Assembly (NCBI GenBank): GCA_963920705.1
Contig: OY987228.1
Location: forward strand, 18,422,565-18,486,564
Direction of reading: 5' to 3'
Length of the DNA stretch: 64,000 nucleotides
Source of the DNA: Odiellus spinosus
Taxonomy: Eukaryota; Arthropoda; Arachnida; Opiliones; Phalangiidae
The position numbers and the translations under genes were made by a program. The notes beneath the pieces are model-generated. The model did no database searches and was not told where the DNA came from. It was given only the letters and a program-made list of their open reading frames with translations. Below, piece by piece: positions 30,902 to 43,718 of the stretch (position 1 is the stretch's first letter; each line of letters opens with the position of its first letter).

Positions 30902-33900
30902 CTCTACCGAACACCTTATCATGAGGCTAAAAGGGTGTAGAAACTTAACAAAATTTAATTGGCTGGAGCACATTCTTTAATTGGTCAAACAAGAGCCCAA
31001 CAAGTCATGTCTGACTCAGGGGGTTTAAATTAAGTTATAAAACCGTACAGGTTACAAAAGGGAGGAAAAATTACAAGTTACAATTAATCTACCTGGAACA
31101 CTCTACCTTGGAACAGCCCATAGAAAAAGGCTATTTTGACTGTTCTGATTGGCTGACTTGGTTCTGACAATGTAGAATCGCCAGACTTGATCAACATGAT
31201 ATAAATGCTAATAATACTGTTACAAACTCATGTTTAATATAAATAAATTCATGTCACTAGTAAATTGTTTATTTGGAATTTAAACTCTTCCAAACTGTAT
31301 TATCACCTCTCAAAGGAGGATTTGGCTCTCGATACTTTAACTTTCCTCCATCCTTGTTGGTGGAGAGATCCATCCATCGCTTCGGTATAAGCTCGTTTTA
31401 AAAAAGGTTTAGGGTTAGAAGCTAAAAAACACACCTGGTTATGTAATTTAAAATGCTCGTTAAAACGAAAATTAATAAGCGATGAAAAGTACGCGGATAA
31501 AATTTCACTCGTCCAGGCTGCGAAACATCGCCTTAAAAAGCCAATCTATATAATTAAGATGTCTAAAAGGCCTCGAGTAAAACTCGATGAGTTCGCATAA
31601 TTTATGATTTTTAATTACTTTTAACGCCAAGGGGATACGTCTCGTTTTTGGGGGATTCCACGATCCCTCCCATTCTCTAAGAAGAGAAGTAAGAGAGTAG
31701 ATACCCAGTGGAAAAAAATTGAAAAAAAAATCGTGTTGGGGCGATTGCTCGAGCAGCCAGATTTGGGTGGTCTTTGATATATTATTTAAAAATGAGTTTT
31801 TAACCTACCAACCATCCTACTTCTATTAAAACTGGCAAACCAATGTCTGGAGCTAAAACCAAGCCTAGATTTCAACTCGGTTATATATATAATCTTGTCT
31901 GTTTTAGCCATTTTATATGTGGATCTCATACGCGCACTGAAATTTTGGTCTCTCACGAATCGAGCTACGATAATGCACCGTGAGAAGTGCCATTATTAAC
32001 ATGAAATAAGTTTTAAGACAGTAAAATTTAATGTACACGTAGATAAAGGGAGGTGGATGGTACTATTTTACATTCCTGACACTACGTAGTTAACTTTATC
32101 CAGTAACTAAAAAAGGCCAAGTATATTTGGCGCTAGTTACGTTATGAAAAATAAGTACTTAAGTATTTATTCTGTGACGACTTTAGACTATTCACTATAT
32201 TCCACTTTGTCTCCAAGATGATATACCTAATATTTTCCTGAATTACACTTATTTCTTAATATATCATGATTAGCGTTACCGAAAATAAAATTGGAATACG
32301 AAGGAAAAACAAAGTTGAAAAAAAAAAGAAAAAAAAAAAAATATGCTTTAAGATGCGTTGAGTTATTTCCCTGTATTTACTTTGTTTAAAGTTTCGCAAC
32401 GTTAAGTGGCACAGAGGAGGGCAAATCGTAAAATAATATCGAAGCTAAATTGAGTTATTAACGCTATATTTTCAACGGGAATTTCCCCACTAGACAAACA
32501 AATTGATACGCTAAAGAGAGACGCCTCTCGTACGCGCATATATTTTCCATAAAAACCATTAATTTCCCTACATTGGCAGAGCAGACGACTTTGGTGAATT
32601 TTGATGCCTTTATACGAGCGTTAAAACTATCACATAGTTACGGAGCTTAACTATAGGAGGGGGGAAAATCTTACAACGCTCCATCAGGCGCTGAATAATC
32701 ATTTACGCCTGACCTATGTGTAAAACAAACTTGCCAGAAATAAGAGGGGCTTGAAATAAAAAATACACTCCGCAAGCTGCACGAAGACTATTCTCTCCTA
32801 ATTAGCTCAAAAATGGGGGAAAGATAGGGATGAAAAACACACACATCACTCCCAGTTTAAGTAGAAGGAAAATATGAGACCTATAACTATATAGTTAAAG
32901 AGATAGTAAAATACCTTTGAAAATAATTTTTAGGATAAGAAGAAATCTTCTCCAACACTTTAGTACCGGATTTATTTCGTAATTTTCAAACGGATTTATT
33001 TAAAAACTACATTAAAGTACCTTAGCAAATTATTATATATTACTTCACGATATATAAATAAATATAAATAAAAAATGTACTTTGAAAAGCTATAATAATT
33101 TCGAATAATGATTACTTATGTCACGACCAAAATATTCGCTGTCTAGAAAAAAAATTAGAATGTAGACTTTGTTTCGCGGGAAAATATGAAGGATGCCATT
33201 TTATGGAGGGGATTGCGCCAACACTTGCAATCTTGGAAGCTTCATAAGCTCCTACCGATATAGTCAGTTTCACTCTATCGTAATAAAGATTGGAGCTAGA
33301 GGAGGCAAATTTTTGGGGTGTGCAAGTTAAAATACAACTATTTTCGATGAAAATTTCTTAAATTACCTCCCAGTGACAATAGGTAGAAATGGCGTCCCCC
33401 ATTTTTGGGCGCGAAACTAAGTCTATATATGAAGAGGAGTAGTAGAGTGAGTTTTGAGGTATTGTCTTCAAACTTAACACAGTAAATTTGACAATCATAT
33501 AGCCTCAATTCACAATCCCTTTAACGAAATGAAGCGTACACACCTAAAGCATTTTTTTTTTCAATCTGAGATATATCATTAATCAAATACTTTGAATTTC
33601 ATCTTTCTGAAAGAAGATGAACGCCTTCCAGAATAGATATAGTCTTTCCCTACTATTATATTACGGGCGAGATTGGTATAATAATAATCAACACTCTAAT
33701 GGCGTAGGTTTAGCCATTAAAATGAGAGAAAGACCACGAAGAGGGGGAGGCTAGTTTGAAGAAGGGGGAAATTTCACCCCATAGCCCAAGTTAAACTCAC
33801 CCATCTTTTCCGAAACAAGAGAGGGGGAAGGAAATGAATATGAGCCCGGTTTTATTCCACCTTTAGCCCTGGGGTAATCTTTTTCTGGCAACCGCAAAAT

Positions 33901-35561
33901 GTATAATAATTCAAATATTTCAGTTTTTTATTTTCACCTTCATTAATTTTATTCGTTAAATCGAAACTTTTTAAACCAACAAAGGATAGGTTTTCCGACT
34001 ACTTTAGTTGGACGGAATGAAGGGGAATAAAACATAAAACATATTTCCCCAAATATCCACCGGGTTCCCTCCTAAATTCACCTTATTTTCCCCTATAGTC
34101 ACCCCGGTTTCCCCCTGTTCATCCAGTTACGCAAAACTTTCAGTAACTATTGCGATTAGGCAATTGTATAAAACAAGTCGTCGTGTTACGTAACAACCTT
34201 AGTCCAAGGACTATTTAGTTTTAATATCTTTACTTAGTATTGGTCAGCTATTGTTCACTGGCCGGGGTAGGCATCTTCACCAACGGAGACTAATATTCTC
34301 CCGACTCTCACAACAGCGGTAGAAAGTCTATTACTGCACTCTGATACTTTACCAGGAACAGACAGGGGCTGTGTATAAGCGTTTTCGCCCAGCTTGTTCA
34401 TATTCGTAGGACCTAAGGGTGGTATAGTTGAAGGGGGATGGGGGTTTCACTGGAAGGAATTGGCGTCGACGAAATACGTGTTAAAAGTCGACTGGGAAAG
34501 GCGCTAATTGCGAGAAGCTAGATCCATCTATCATGGCTTTAATAACGGGGTGGCCTCCGCGTTGACAGACATGTCAACCGAGATTACCAGGCTAGCCCAC
34601 GGCTCCTAATATCCCATCGCGTCCTATATCTTAAGATTTTTCTACAGTAATGGCATTAACTCAACTTCGACGATATTAACAACTATCGGAAAATAACACC
34701 GGGTGCCGTGGTTCCGAAGGTTTAAACTAAAACATTATGCGTGGTTGCGGAACCCATTCGTGCCGGCTGAAAACAAACCAGATTTGCTGTAATTATAAGG
34801 TGTTAAGAAATCAAAATTTAGATTCTGATAATTAACGACAGTAGTTACTCGGGTCAATCGAAGGAGTTTATATTTTCAATGAATTAAATCATTTAACGCT
34901 TTTTCGTGTCGGCCATTTTTCTCTTCTTGGGAAAGACGAAAGAATGCTTTTCTTATTTAAATATATAGGCAAGCATAAATAACTTCTCTTCCGCACTAAA
35001 TCCGTCCAGGTTTTGGTCTGTGACGGTAGATTTAGAGATGTCCCTATTAGCGATTTCTTAAGCAACTCCGCCTCATGAATCTGACATCATATCCAGTATC
35101 TATATTTTTCTAATTTCTCATCAGCATATTTTTCAAGATAATTTAACTAAATTCAATTAGAAAGGCATAATTAAAACAGTAAGGGGATTAGATTGGATTG
35201 TGTGGGAGGGGGAGATATAAAGCGGTAGTTAAATAGCCAGATCCTTAATACTGAGGTTTCATTAATAAGGTTTCTAAATACGTTCTATAACGAAAGATCG
35301 TGTCGTGCACTCTGAATCGCTACCGTGCTAAAGAGCCATAAAAATCGTCGCTTATATAAGCAGCTGCTTTGCGGTAGTAATACGTTTCGGAGATCGTTAT
35401 TTCAGGCTTCACCTCTACTTTGGTGGTCTCTCTTCGCACGCTGACTAATAATAATACGAAAAATATGAAATATTTTTAAGTCAATAAAATTTCAAAACTA
35501 TATTCTACTAAATGAATGAGGAGATGCAATTTCATATATTGATATTTTCGGTACATCACAG

Positions 35562-35695
35562 TACTAGCCCATCACTTAAAACTAGCCAAAAAAGTCATCA
35601 TCCCTGTCTGACTCAAGTAATTTTGACTCTTCCTCGATATTTTGGGTAGTGAGAGAGGGAATTTAGGCGGGCCGCGCTTGGCTATATACTTAAAA
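35562..35695 (+). repeat. partial copy of the 15.0-kb foldback element
   Basis: It shares ACTAGCCCATCACTTAAAAC with 15064 onward, then GAGAGAGGGA and GAATTTAGGCGGGCCGCGCT, with an internal stretch that differs. The terminal arms seen at 15.0 kb were not found here, so this is a truncated or rearranged copy. Confidence 0.65.
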
Positions 35696-35815
35696 GCCCA
35701 TATAATAAATTTAACACCTCTGGGTAGTTCAAAATTTAAATGAATCTGTCTATAAGCGCAAGAAATTAAATCCTAAATATAGAATAACCACGATTAGGAA
35801 TGTTATACAATTAAA

Positions 35816-35830
35816 ATATATATATATATA
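35816..35830 (+). repeat. AT dinucleotide microsatellite
   Basis: A short uninterrupted (AT)n run. A similar one is at 48178-48194. Confidence 0.7.
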
Positions 35831-37854
35831 TTAATTTGCGTAACATTAATCTAGTAATTATTTACGAGTTAATATAAAACTTGCTACCCAGTTAATTATT
35901 TCATCAGGAAAAGGGGTGATTAGAAACTATAAATTACGGGCGAGAAATTAAAATTAGGACCAACTTAATTACCAAAAAAAAAAAAAAATGAAAAAAAAAT
36001 TATTAGTATTATTATTAATATATACTCAAACGTGGTTGTTCTGTTATTCCTGTAGGGTGTTAATTTAATCCCCCCCCCCCTTTTGATTTACTAATTGGAA
36101 AAGTCAATAATAAGATTACGGCGAAGGACGAGGCCCAAGGGGGCCTTCACAGTTTTAGAGAAGAAAAATGTCCCGAGGGGTCATTTGGTAACGAGAAGAA
36201 AAACGAAATAAAGTTTTTAACTGCATAATCGTGTGTGGCATTACGCAACTTAATATTATAACCTAGAGGCGAAAAAAAGGAAAATATCAATTTGTACCTC
36301 TAGCACCTTGGTTTTTTTGACAAACAGTATAATTATTAAATTTTTAAATAACCCTAAAAATGAATGGAGCCCCTTCAAATATAATAAAACGTTTTGAAAT
36401 AATCGATAATGGCCTACAATCTAATACCTGATGCGAGACTTGTATCGATCGATAGGATATTTTAATCTCTTTTGGACAGTGATATATTTGTCATGAAAAG
36501 AATAAATAAAAAACAAAGTTTACTACCAGCACAGCCTTCCTAGGCCTATGTTCGTAGGAAATATGTTGTTTGATACCAAGAGTCTCTTGATTAAATCTAT
36601 ATACTCTTGATATTACCCAAAGATGTTGAAACATTTCCATTGAAAATATATTACCTGAGCTACCTTTGTAAATCTGTAAAGCTGTAGATATGGCAACCCT
36701 TGTTGGCGTCTCTAATATTCGCCCAATTGAATCTATTTTTTCCATGCAACCCATTTAGAAATGTTTCAATTTCGTTACATCTCAATCTTGAAATTTCACA
36801 TCGAACAAGATGGCAAAATATACCATTTAATTATATTGTCTTTGGTAGCTAGTTACCCCCTTTCTTTACGAGAGGTTTGGTCTGTGCCAGTTATTTAGAA
36901 GCAAATGCAAACACAACCCGTCAACCCCCCTCCCCAACATAACATACACAACGAAACCTTTTATATACACTAGGGAGTAAGCCAGAGGTGTGTGTGTAGG
37001 GACAAGCGGAGAAAAATATAGCAAAAACTATAAATGGTTGTCGGGCGGAGTCCGCTGACAGCTCCTCGTCATCGCAGGTAGGATAATTGGCCCCAAAAAC
37101 AAACAAAAGATTGAAGCCTAGGAAAGGGAAATCAAAGAGAGCAAGAGAGAAAGAGAGAGAGTAACTAAACTTCACGAAATTCATGCCCCTATTCTTCTAG
37201 TTCTCTCTCTTGTGATTCTTTCGTGATAAATAGCCTTTCACCATAACAGAATCCCTATTCAACGAAATCTCCAAGTTCATCTATTTCCCCAACATCTTCG
37301 TTTTCCAAAATTCTACCTGTAAAAACATTTTTTTCTGTTGGCCATTTTCATTGAATTTTATGGCTGCCATTGAGTATGGACACAAGACTAAAATTACCCC
37401 AAAATCTATTCTTTAGCCCTCCCTGAATTTTTGGATCTTATATTATTATTATAATATAATTATATTCTGAAGATATTGCGCACCCTTCTCATCCCCTAGA
37501 ATTATTTTCCCTCTCGACCTGAGGCGTTTATTATACCAGGGGTGTTTGTTCTGCCAGTTGGAGTCTGTTGTTTTGTTGACCACTTATCCACTTTACATTC
37601 TAGTAGGAAGATATTGCAATGATTGTTGTATATATATATATAACCATTCGTGAAAATGACACGAACACGATTTAAGATATAAACCTTTTTTCGCGCCAAA
37701 ACTCGGAGGGGCGAAAGAGTGGAATTTGGGGGATTGTAGTCATGGCTGCATGAAGTCCACACTGAATGAAAGCTTGTACAGAGACGGGAAAAATAGCCAA
37801 TATGAAACTTAAAATATTTATGGAGAACGTTTGGTTGCGTTTCAAGACAGAGCG

Positions 37855-38209
37855 TGTGGGATACTTTTTGTACGATTATCCTCAATTAAAATAACTTTAC
37901 TTAAATTCTAAAACTCCCGAAGAATAATTCGTTCAGAGTCGCGTGTAAATTAAAACAACATTTATTTTGACTGGTCACGATGAAAATTACAATTTGCTAC
38001 TAAAAGTTTTCGCAGAAAGTCTAGGCTTTTATGCACTTTTGTTCTATTTTTTAGACTAAAATTAGGCTAAATTTTGGCTTATCTAAAAAAAAGCTCAATG
38101 TCAATTCGAGAGTTAAATCAAGCAGTATTTCCTAATTTTTCTTTTTTTTTTAACGCGTTTCAAAATTTATCTTATCAGTTTTTTAACCTAATCAAATTTA
38201 GTTTCCACA
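37855..38209 (-). repeat. 3' LTR of the BEL/Pao element
   Basis: Same sequence as the 5' LTR. A possible AATAAA polyadenylation hexamer on the element strand is at 37961-37966. Confidence 0.93.
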
Positions 38210-38220
38210 TTCTGCCCGCC
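38210..38220 (-). other. polypurine tract
   Basis: On the element strand GGCGGGCAGAA abuts the 3' LTR start TGTGG, the position of the plus-strand primer. One C interrupts the purines. Confidence 0.65.
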
Positions 38221-38366
38221 GATGAGATTCTCATCCAAATTTACCTATCAATAATTCCATAATTGCTAAATATAGTTATACAAAATTTACCATTTCTATC
38301 TTAAGACCATTAAATTCTACAATACTATTCAAAGGATTATGCTAATTATTACACTTTTTTTTTTTT

Positions 38367-41300
38367 TTACTGAACTTCTAACGGATACAAATGTTGAATG
38401 GCTCTCCTAAGTTCCTGACCATTACCCAATTTTAAAATACACGATCTAACTTTATTGTCTCTGCCGATTAAAAGTTCTTTGACTATTCCGGTCTTCCAAA
38501 TAGTTCTGGGGATCTTTTCTTCATGTACCAAAACAAGATCTCCTTCTTTGAGAATAGTTTCCCTGCGAGTGTGGTCTTGAAGGTTTGCAGTTCGAAGTTC
38601 TAAAACGTAATCTCTCCTCCATCTCACCCAGAATTGTTCAAGAAGCCCTTGGCGATACTTCCAGCGTTTAGTAAGCTCGCTTTTATTGGCGTTGACTGAA
38701 TCTTTGTCCGTGAAAGATCTGGAAGGAAGCGTGGTTACTCTCTGTCCCAGTAAAAAGTGTCCAGGAGTGAGTGGGGACGGTTCGTTAGCTTCGTTATATG
38801 TGAAGGTCAGAGGTCTTGAATTCAGGATCGCCTCAACTTCTGTTAGGATTGTTTCCAATTCTTCGTGCGTTAGCAAGGCTTTTCCAAGAACCTTTTTTAA
38901 TGCTAATTTTGTAGATTTAATTAGTCGTTCGTAGAAACCTCCGTGCCATGCCGCTCGTTCGATAATATTCTTCCATTTGATTCCCTTTTCCGCAAAATAT
39001 TCTCGGATTTGTGAGCTCTTCAGGTTTTTCCAAATGTTCTGTAAGTCTTGATCAGCTCTTTTGAATGTACGTGCATTATCGGAATAAATTGTTTCGGGAA
39101 TGCCTCGTCGAGCAATGAAACGACGTAATGCCAATAAAAATCTTTCTGTCGATAAATCCGTAACGAGTTCTAAATGAACCCCTCGGGTAACAGCGCACGT
39201 AAACAGCGCAATGTAGACTTTCGCTGTATTCTTCTTGCCAGATTTTACATGCAAAGGACCTCCAAAATCTACTCCACACACTTGAAAGCAAGGGGCTTCT
39301 GTGATACGGTCTCGAGGCAGCGGGGCGACGTTTACTGAGCCTGGCTTTACGGTAAATCTCTTGCAAACAACGCAGCGTTGAAGAATGGTTTTCGCCACTT
39401 GTCGGCCTCTTGTTATCCAAAACCTTTCTCGAATTTCCGCGAGAGTATCCCGTAGCCCGGAGTGCATAAGTCTTGAGTGATGAAACAAAATAATTAGTTC
39501 CGAAAGTCTGTTCTTACCAGATAAAATGTACGGATATTTTTCGTCGTAACTAAAGGTTGATTTTTCCAATCTTCCACCAAGACGCAAAACACCATCTTTA
39601 TCAAGTATTGGATTGAGTGACGCAAGCTTAGAGTTCGTGGTGATAGGTTGGCTCTTTTTTAATTTCTTCAACTCATCTGGGAAATCTTCAGTCTGGGCTT
39701 GTCGTACGAGGACCTTTTCTGCCTCATCTAATTCTTCCACGGTTAGCTGACCTTTTCGCTTAATTACAGGCTTTCGACTGTTAAATATGAAACGCTGGGA
39801 CCAGGCCATTATTCTTTTTACCCTTGTAAGCGAATGATATTTTTCCAAGGCCAAAACTGCGTTCTTCCTTGGTTCAACTACGCAACTCGCTTGGACTATT
39901 TCTTCATACTTAGGTCTTAGCTCCTGTTCCGCCTCTTCCTTACTCAGTGCTACCATGGGATCTTGTGGCCAATTTTCCTTTTCTAAATGAAGCCAACTTG
40001 GCCCTTCCCACCATGCTGTGCTCGATATTAATTTCTCTACATTCATTCCTCTCGTTGGGAAATCTGCCGGATTAGACTTTCCGCTAACATGTCTCCATAC
40101 CCTGGGCTCTGTATGCGATTGAATTTCTTGAACCCGATTGGCTACAAACGGCTTCCATTTAAGTGACTTTCCCTTGATCCAATGCAACGCAATAGTGGAA
40201 TCCGACCACATTGTTATGCTAAAATTATTGTCCAATAGATTTTCATTAATGTACTGATATAAGCGAGTACCCAAGACAGCTCCCATCAATTCTAGCCTGG
40301 GCAAAGTTACTCTCTTCAATGGGGCGACTCTGGTTTTACACGCGAGGAATTTGACTTCGAATTTGCCGTCCGGTTTCTTGAATCTTAAATACGCTACCGC
40401 AGCGTACGCAAGCTCGCTAGCGTCGCAGAACACGTGAATTTCTTTTGTATCGATTTCTGAATGGGCGTAACCCCCGTAATAGTGTCGAGGGATTTTTAGT
40501 TTATGAATAGCCGGAAGTTCTGAGCCCCAGTCTTCAAATTTTCTCTTGATTTCTTCGGGTACGACCTCGTCCCATTGGATTCCTATTTCCCAGATTTCTT
40601 GAAATATTATCTTCATACGCACTACGAAAGGTGCGAGGAAGCCAATCGGGTCGAATATACGAGCGACGCATTGCAAAACTCTTCTTTTGGTACAGTCTTT
40701 ATTGGTTATAAAGTCCATAATTGCTGTCATGTCAAACGCGAATATATCCTTGACTGGATTCCAAGTAATGCCTAGGACTTTGCAATACTCCTTAGGTTCC
40801 AGTTTGATCGGCTCGTCTTCAGAAGATTTTGACTCAAAGCCTTCTGTATCCCACCTTCGACATAAGGCTTTAGAATTCGTTTTCCACTTTCGGAGGTTCA
40901 TTCCAGCTTGTCTTAATAATTCCTTTGCTTCTGCCGCAGTTTTATACGCTTCTTCGTCACTTGAAGCCCCCGAGACCAGGTCGTCTAGATATAAACTTTT
41001 CTTGATTAATTGACAGAGTTCACCCTTACTTTCTTGATTTTGCTCCAAGTGATAGTGGATCGTGGCCGAAAGTAAAAACGGACTTGACGTTGCCCCGAAG
41101 GGTACTCTAGTGATTCGATAAGTCTTGAACTCTTCTTTATTTGGATCTTCTGGCCATAGAAAACGAAACGCGTCTCGGTCCTGAGGCGCAAGTGAAACTT
41201 GTAGAAAGGCTTTCTCAATATCGGCGGTGAAAGCGACCTTGTAATTCCGGAAGCGTAGTAATATAGCCAAGAGTTCGGGACTTAGGCTGGGTCCGGACGA

Positions 41301-43718
41301 TAAACAATCGTTTAAGGACGGCACTCCATTTTCGTGAGAAGAACAGTCGTTTACAACTCTTAGTTTGGTGGTATCATGATCGGCTCTAATTACCGCTTGA
41401 TGAGGTAAGTAGTACTTCGGATTGTCATTGTTTAAGTCTACCGGAGGAACTTCTATTACGCCTTGGCTTTCTTGCTCTTGGATTACAGCTCGATATTGAT
41501 TATAAAAGACTGGATCTTGTCTAAATCGCTTCCTTAGTCGTTCTGTCCGTTTTCTCGCTATAATATAATTGTCTCCAAGCTGATCTTTTTTCTCGTTCCA
41601 TGGCAGGCAAACCTGGTACCTATCTTCATTAAACTTGATTAAATTATTAAAGTTTTCCAAAACATTTAATTCTTGAGCGGACTGAGTTCCATTCTCTTGT
41701 ATACCCATAGAATCGAGTTTCCAAAAGGCTTCGATTTGTTCGGAGAGTTTGGCTTCCGTGCTCACTCCTGCTGTCATTACCGTAACTACATTTACTCCCA
41801 CCGTGAGTGTTGAAGAATGCGTCGAATTTTGCCCTTGAATGGCCCATCCAAATATTGTTTCGACAGCAGCTAGCTTCGGTCCAAGCATCTCTACTTTTCC
41901 AGTGACAACACCCCAGAGGTGGTCAGAACCAATCAATACTCCCAAATCGCCAACTCCATCGAAGCCTTGCCCTTGATCATCTGCTACTTCTAATCCTCTT
42001 TTTCTCAGTTCTATCGCCAAGTCAACTTCTGGTATGGCGATTAATGCGCTGCAAATGTTGGGCGATTCTAACGCTTCCATTTCAATTTTTCTGCTTGGAT
42101 CAGATTTATTTTCTAAAGTGACTCTAACGATTCTTCGTTTAACCTTAGTCGGAAAATTGCTTTCGAAAGGGTAAACGTCGATATATTCTTCTCTGATGAC
42201 TGGCAACTGGCAACGGCGTGAAATGTCTTCTTTAATAAAGGTACGATGACTCGCGTTGTCAAATAGGCAACGCAGCCTTTCCCTTTCTCCATGCGGTCCG
42301 CGAATCGTTGCTTGCGCGGTTTGTAAATAAACTGTTTTCGCGATGGTGACCGTTGAACACGAGGCGACCGAATTTTCCATAACCCGTTTTTCTTCCGTGT
42401 TTTCTGGAACACTTCGCTTCGCGTCGCGAGTTTGGCGTTCGTTGCCAGATGGTCTGTCTCCTTTTTCGCAAAGCATGGGGTGGTGTTTTCTCCCACAGCT
42501 ATCGCAAAACTTTAACTTCGCCTTTTCCCAACAACCTCTTGCGCTGTGACCTTTACCGAAACATATAAAGCACATGGATCCTTGCCGGAGTACTTCTAAT
42601 TTTTGCTCGACCGTGGTTTTACCGCACGCGTTCGCGTTGTGCCCGCTATCTGTACAGAAGAAACACGATTTTGATCCCACTATTGTAGTTAACGTAGATG
42701 CCGTAGACACGCGATTTTTAGCTACTCCTTGCCACGGTTTTCCTTTTCCGTTTCTTAATGATTCCGCGTCTTTGTATCCCGTATCTCGACTTCCCGTTGA
42801 TTCTGGTGGATTAAACCCGACGGCGCGTTCGCGATTTTCTACTTCGGTTCCTAAGTACTTGACCAAATGTTTAACTTGCCAACTTGCTGCTTTTCCCTCC
42901 TTCGTACGTGAGAATTCCAATATGATTTCTGGTGGAATCCTAGCCTTTAAAATAGTTCGCAATAATGTTCCATAGGTCTCCTGGCCTACTCCTAAAGCCT
43001 TTAAACTTCTGATTTCAACTTGCAATGAATCATACAATTTTCTAAGAGCCATCACGTCCGTAGCTCTCCTAACGGAATCTAATTTCAGCAAATTGTTCAT
43101 ATGCTTGTCAATAATAAGATCCTTATTTCCAAACCGACTTTCTAATAGCTCTATTGCCTCCTCATACGTATCGTCATCTATTGGCATGCCCTTAACTGCC
43201 TTGTATGCCGCACCTTCAAGATAGGATAATAGATATGTAAACTTATCTCCTTTGTCCAGATTCGGATGATTATGCACGGCCGTCTTGTATTGATTCCAGA
43301 AGTTGTACCACTGTAGCGGGTCACCGTTAAATTTTCCCATGCTTAATTTCGGTAGTTTTATAGCTAGTGGTCTTGTACTTCCGTTATCACTAGTCGCAGA
43401 TGATCCCGAAGCTCTACTTCCTGTCCTTGGCTGTTCTTCCCGAATACGTTGCTTGGCTAAGGTTGACCACTTGCTTATATCATCCAGGTAATCAAGCATA
43501 GCTCCGTATTCCTTGTCGTACGCTGTCGGATCTGGTGTGTTTGCTAATACTTCTTCATCCAATTTCTGTAGCATAACTTCCTTTTTTGCAATTTGATCTA
43601 AGGTAATCTCCAGTAATTGTACGTTGACTGGTTCCACTGAAAGATCTGCTTCTATCTTACTGAGTAGTTTAGTGATTGATGTTTTCATCGTCCCTCTTTT
43701 TCTTTTGGAGTCCGTCAT
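38367..43718 (-). CDS. BEL/Pao Gag-Pol polyprotein, intact
   Basis: A single 1783-residue frame encodes the fused Gag-Pol. In order: N-terminal coiled region; Gag-like DUF1759 segment (about 115-300; LPKLSMGKFNGDPLQWYNFW); cysteine/histidine knuckles (about 352-417; CFFC..., CFICFGKGHSARGC, CDSC...); DUF1758-type aspartic protease with FDNAS (about 486-490); reverse transcriptase (about 760-960) with TADIEKAF and the YLDD catalytic box at 910-913; RNase H region with FCDAS (1097-1101), LELMGA and WSDST; integrase zinc-binding residues H1414, H1419, C1449, C1452 with core acidic residues D1484, D1547 and E1597; and a C-terminal DUF5641-type segment. I see no stop, frameshift or missing catalytic residue, so it may be competent (inference). 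The ATG is about 105 nt inside the 5' LTR. Shorter frames on both strands here are shadows. Confidence 0.95.
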   Translation of the reverse strand: MTDSKRKRGTMKTSITKLLSKIEADLSVEPVNVQLLEITLDQIAKKEVMLQKLDEEVLANTPDPTAYDKEYGAMLDYLDDISKWSTLAKQRIREEQPRTGSRASGSSATSDNGSTRPLAIKLPKLSMGKFNGDPLQWYNFWNQYKTAVHNHPNLDKGDKFTYLLSYLEGAAYKAVKGMPIDDDTYEEAIELLESRFGNKDLIIDKHMNNLLKLDSVRRATDVMALRKLYDSLQVEIRSLKALGVGQETYGTLLRTILKARIPPEIILEFSRTKEGKAASWQVKHLVKYLGTEVENRERAVGFNPPESTGSRDTGYKDAESLRNGKGKPWQGVAKNRVSTASTLTTIVGSKSCFFCTDSGHNANACGKTTVEQKLEVLRQGSMCFICFGKGHSARGCWEKAKLKFCDSCGRKHHPMLCEKGDRPSGNERQTRDAKRSVPENTEEKRVMENSVASCSTVTIAKTVYLQTAQATIRGPHGERERLRCLFDNASHRTFIKEDISRRCQLPVIREEYIDVYPFESNFPTKVKRRIVRVTLENKSDPSRKIEMEALESPNICSALIAIPEVDLAIELRKRGLEVADDQGQGFDGVGDLGVLIGSDHLWGVVTGKVEMLGPKLAAVETIFGWAIQGQNSTHSSTLTVGVNVVTVMTAGVSTEAKLSEQIEAFWKLDSMGIQENGTQSAQELNVLENFNNLIKFNEDRYQVCLPWNEKKDQLGDNYIIARKRTERLRKRFRQDPVFYNQYRAVIQEQESQGVIEVPPVDLNNDNPKYYLPHQAVIRADHDTTKLRVVNDCSSHENGVPSLNDCLSSGPSLSPELLAILLRFRNYKVAFTADIEKAFLQVSLAPQDRDAFRFLWPEDPNKEEFKTYRITRVPFGATSSPFLLSATIHYHLEQNQESKGELCQLIKKSLYLDDLVSGASSDEEAYKTAAEAKELLRQAGMNLRKWKTNSKALCRRWDTEGFESKSSEDEPIKLEPKEYCKVLGITWNPVKDIFAFDMTAIMDFITNKDCTKRRVLQCVARIFDPIGFLAPFVVRMKIIFQEIWEIGIQWDEVVPEEIKRKFEDWGSELPAIHKLKIPRHYYGGYAHSEIDTKEIHVFCDASELAYAAVAYLRFKKPDGKFEVKFLACKTRVAPLKRVTLPRLELMGAVLGTRLYQYINENLLDNNFSITMWSDSTIALHWIKGKSLKWKPFVANRVQEIQSHTEPRVWRHVSGKSNPADFPTRGMNVEKLISSTAWWEGPSWLHLEKENWPQDPMVALSKEEAEQELRPKYEEIVQASCVVEPRKNAVLALEKYHSLTRVKRIMAWSQRFIFNSRKPVIKRKGQLTVEELDEAEKVLVRQAQTEDFPDELKKLKKSQPITTNSKLASLNPILDKDGVLRLGGRLEKSTFSYDEKYPYILSGKNRLSELIILFHHSRLMHSGLRDTLAEIRERFWITRGRQVAKTILQRCVVCKRFTVKPGSVNVAPLPRDRITEAPCFQVCGVDFGGPLHVKSGKKNTAKVYIALFTCAVTRGVHLELVTDLSTERFLLALRRFIARRGIPETIYSDNARTFKRADQDLQNIWKNLKSSQIREYFAEKGIKWKNIIERAAWHGGFYERLIKSTKLALKKVLGKALLTHEELETILTEVEAILNSRPLTFTYNEANEPSPLTPGHFLLGQRVTTLPSRSFTDKDSVNANKSELTKRWKYRQGLLEQFWVRWRRDYVLELRTANLQDHTRRETILKEGDLVLVHEEKIPRTIWKTGIVKELLIGRDNKVRSCILKLGNGQELRRAIQHLYPLEVQ

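Larger units (their letters stand above)
30909..37849. other. gene-free intergenic stretch 30.9-37.8 kb
   Basis: No supported gene. A somewhat GC-richer patch lies at about 34250-34780, the partial foldback copy at 35.6 kb, and an AT microsatellite at 35.8 kb. The 87-codon frame at 36491-36754 (minus) matches nothing I recognise. Confidence 0.55.

Noticed and set aside
36491..36754. 87-codon minus-strand frame
   Set aside because: No family resemblance, no splice partners that I can see, ordinary AT-rich surroundings.
38210..38366. Envelope-like frame after pol
   Set aside because: Only about 150 bp lie between the pol stop and the 3' LTR; no room for env.
39076..39420. Additional frames inside the retrotransposon on both strands
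   Set aside because: Out-of-frame shadows of the Gag-Pol frame.
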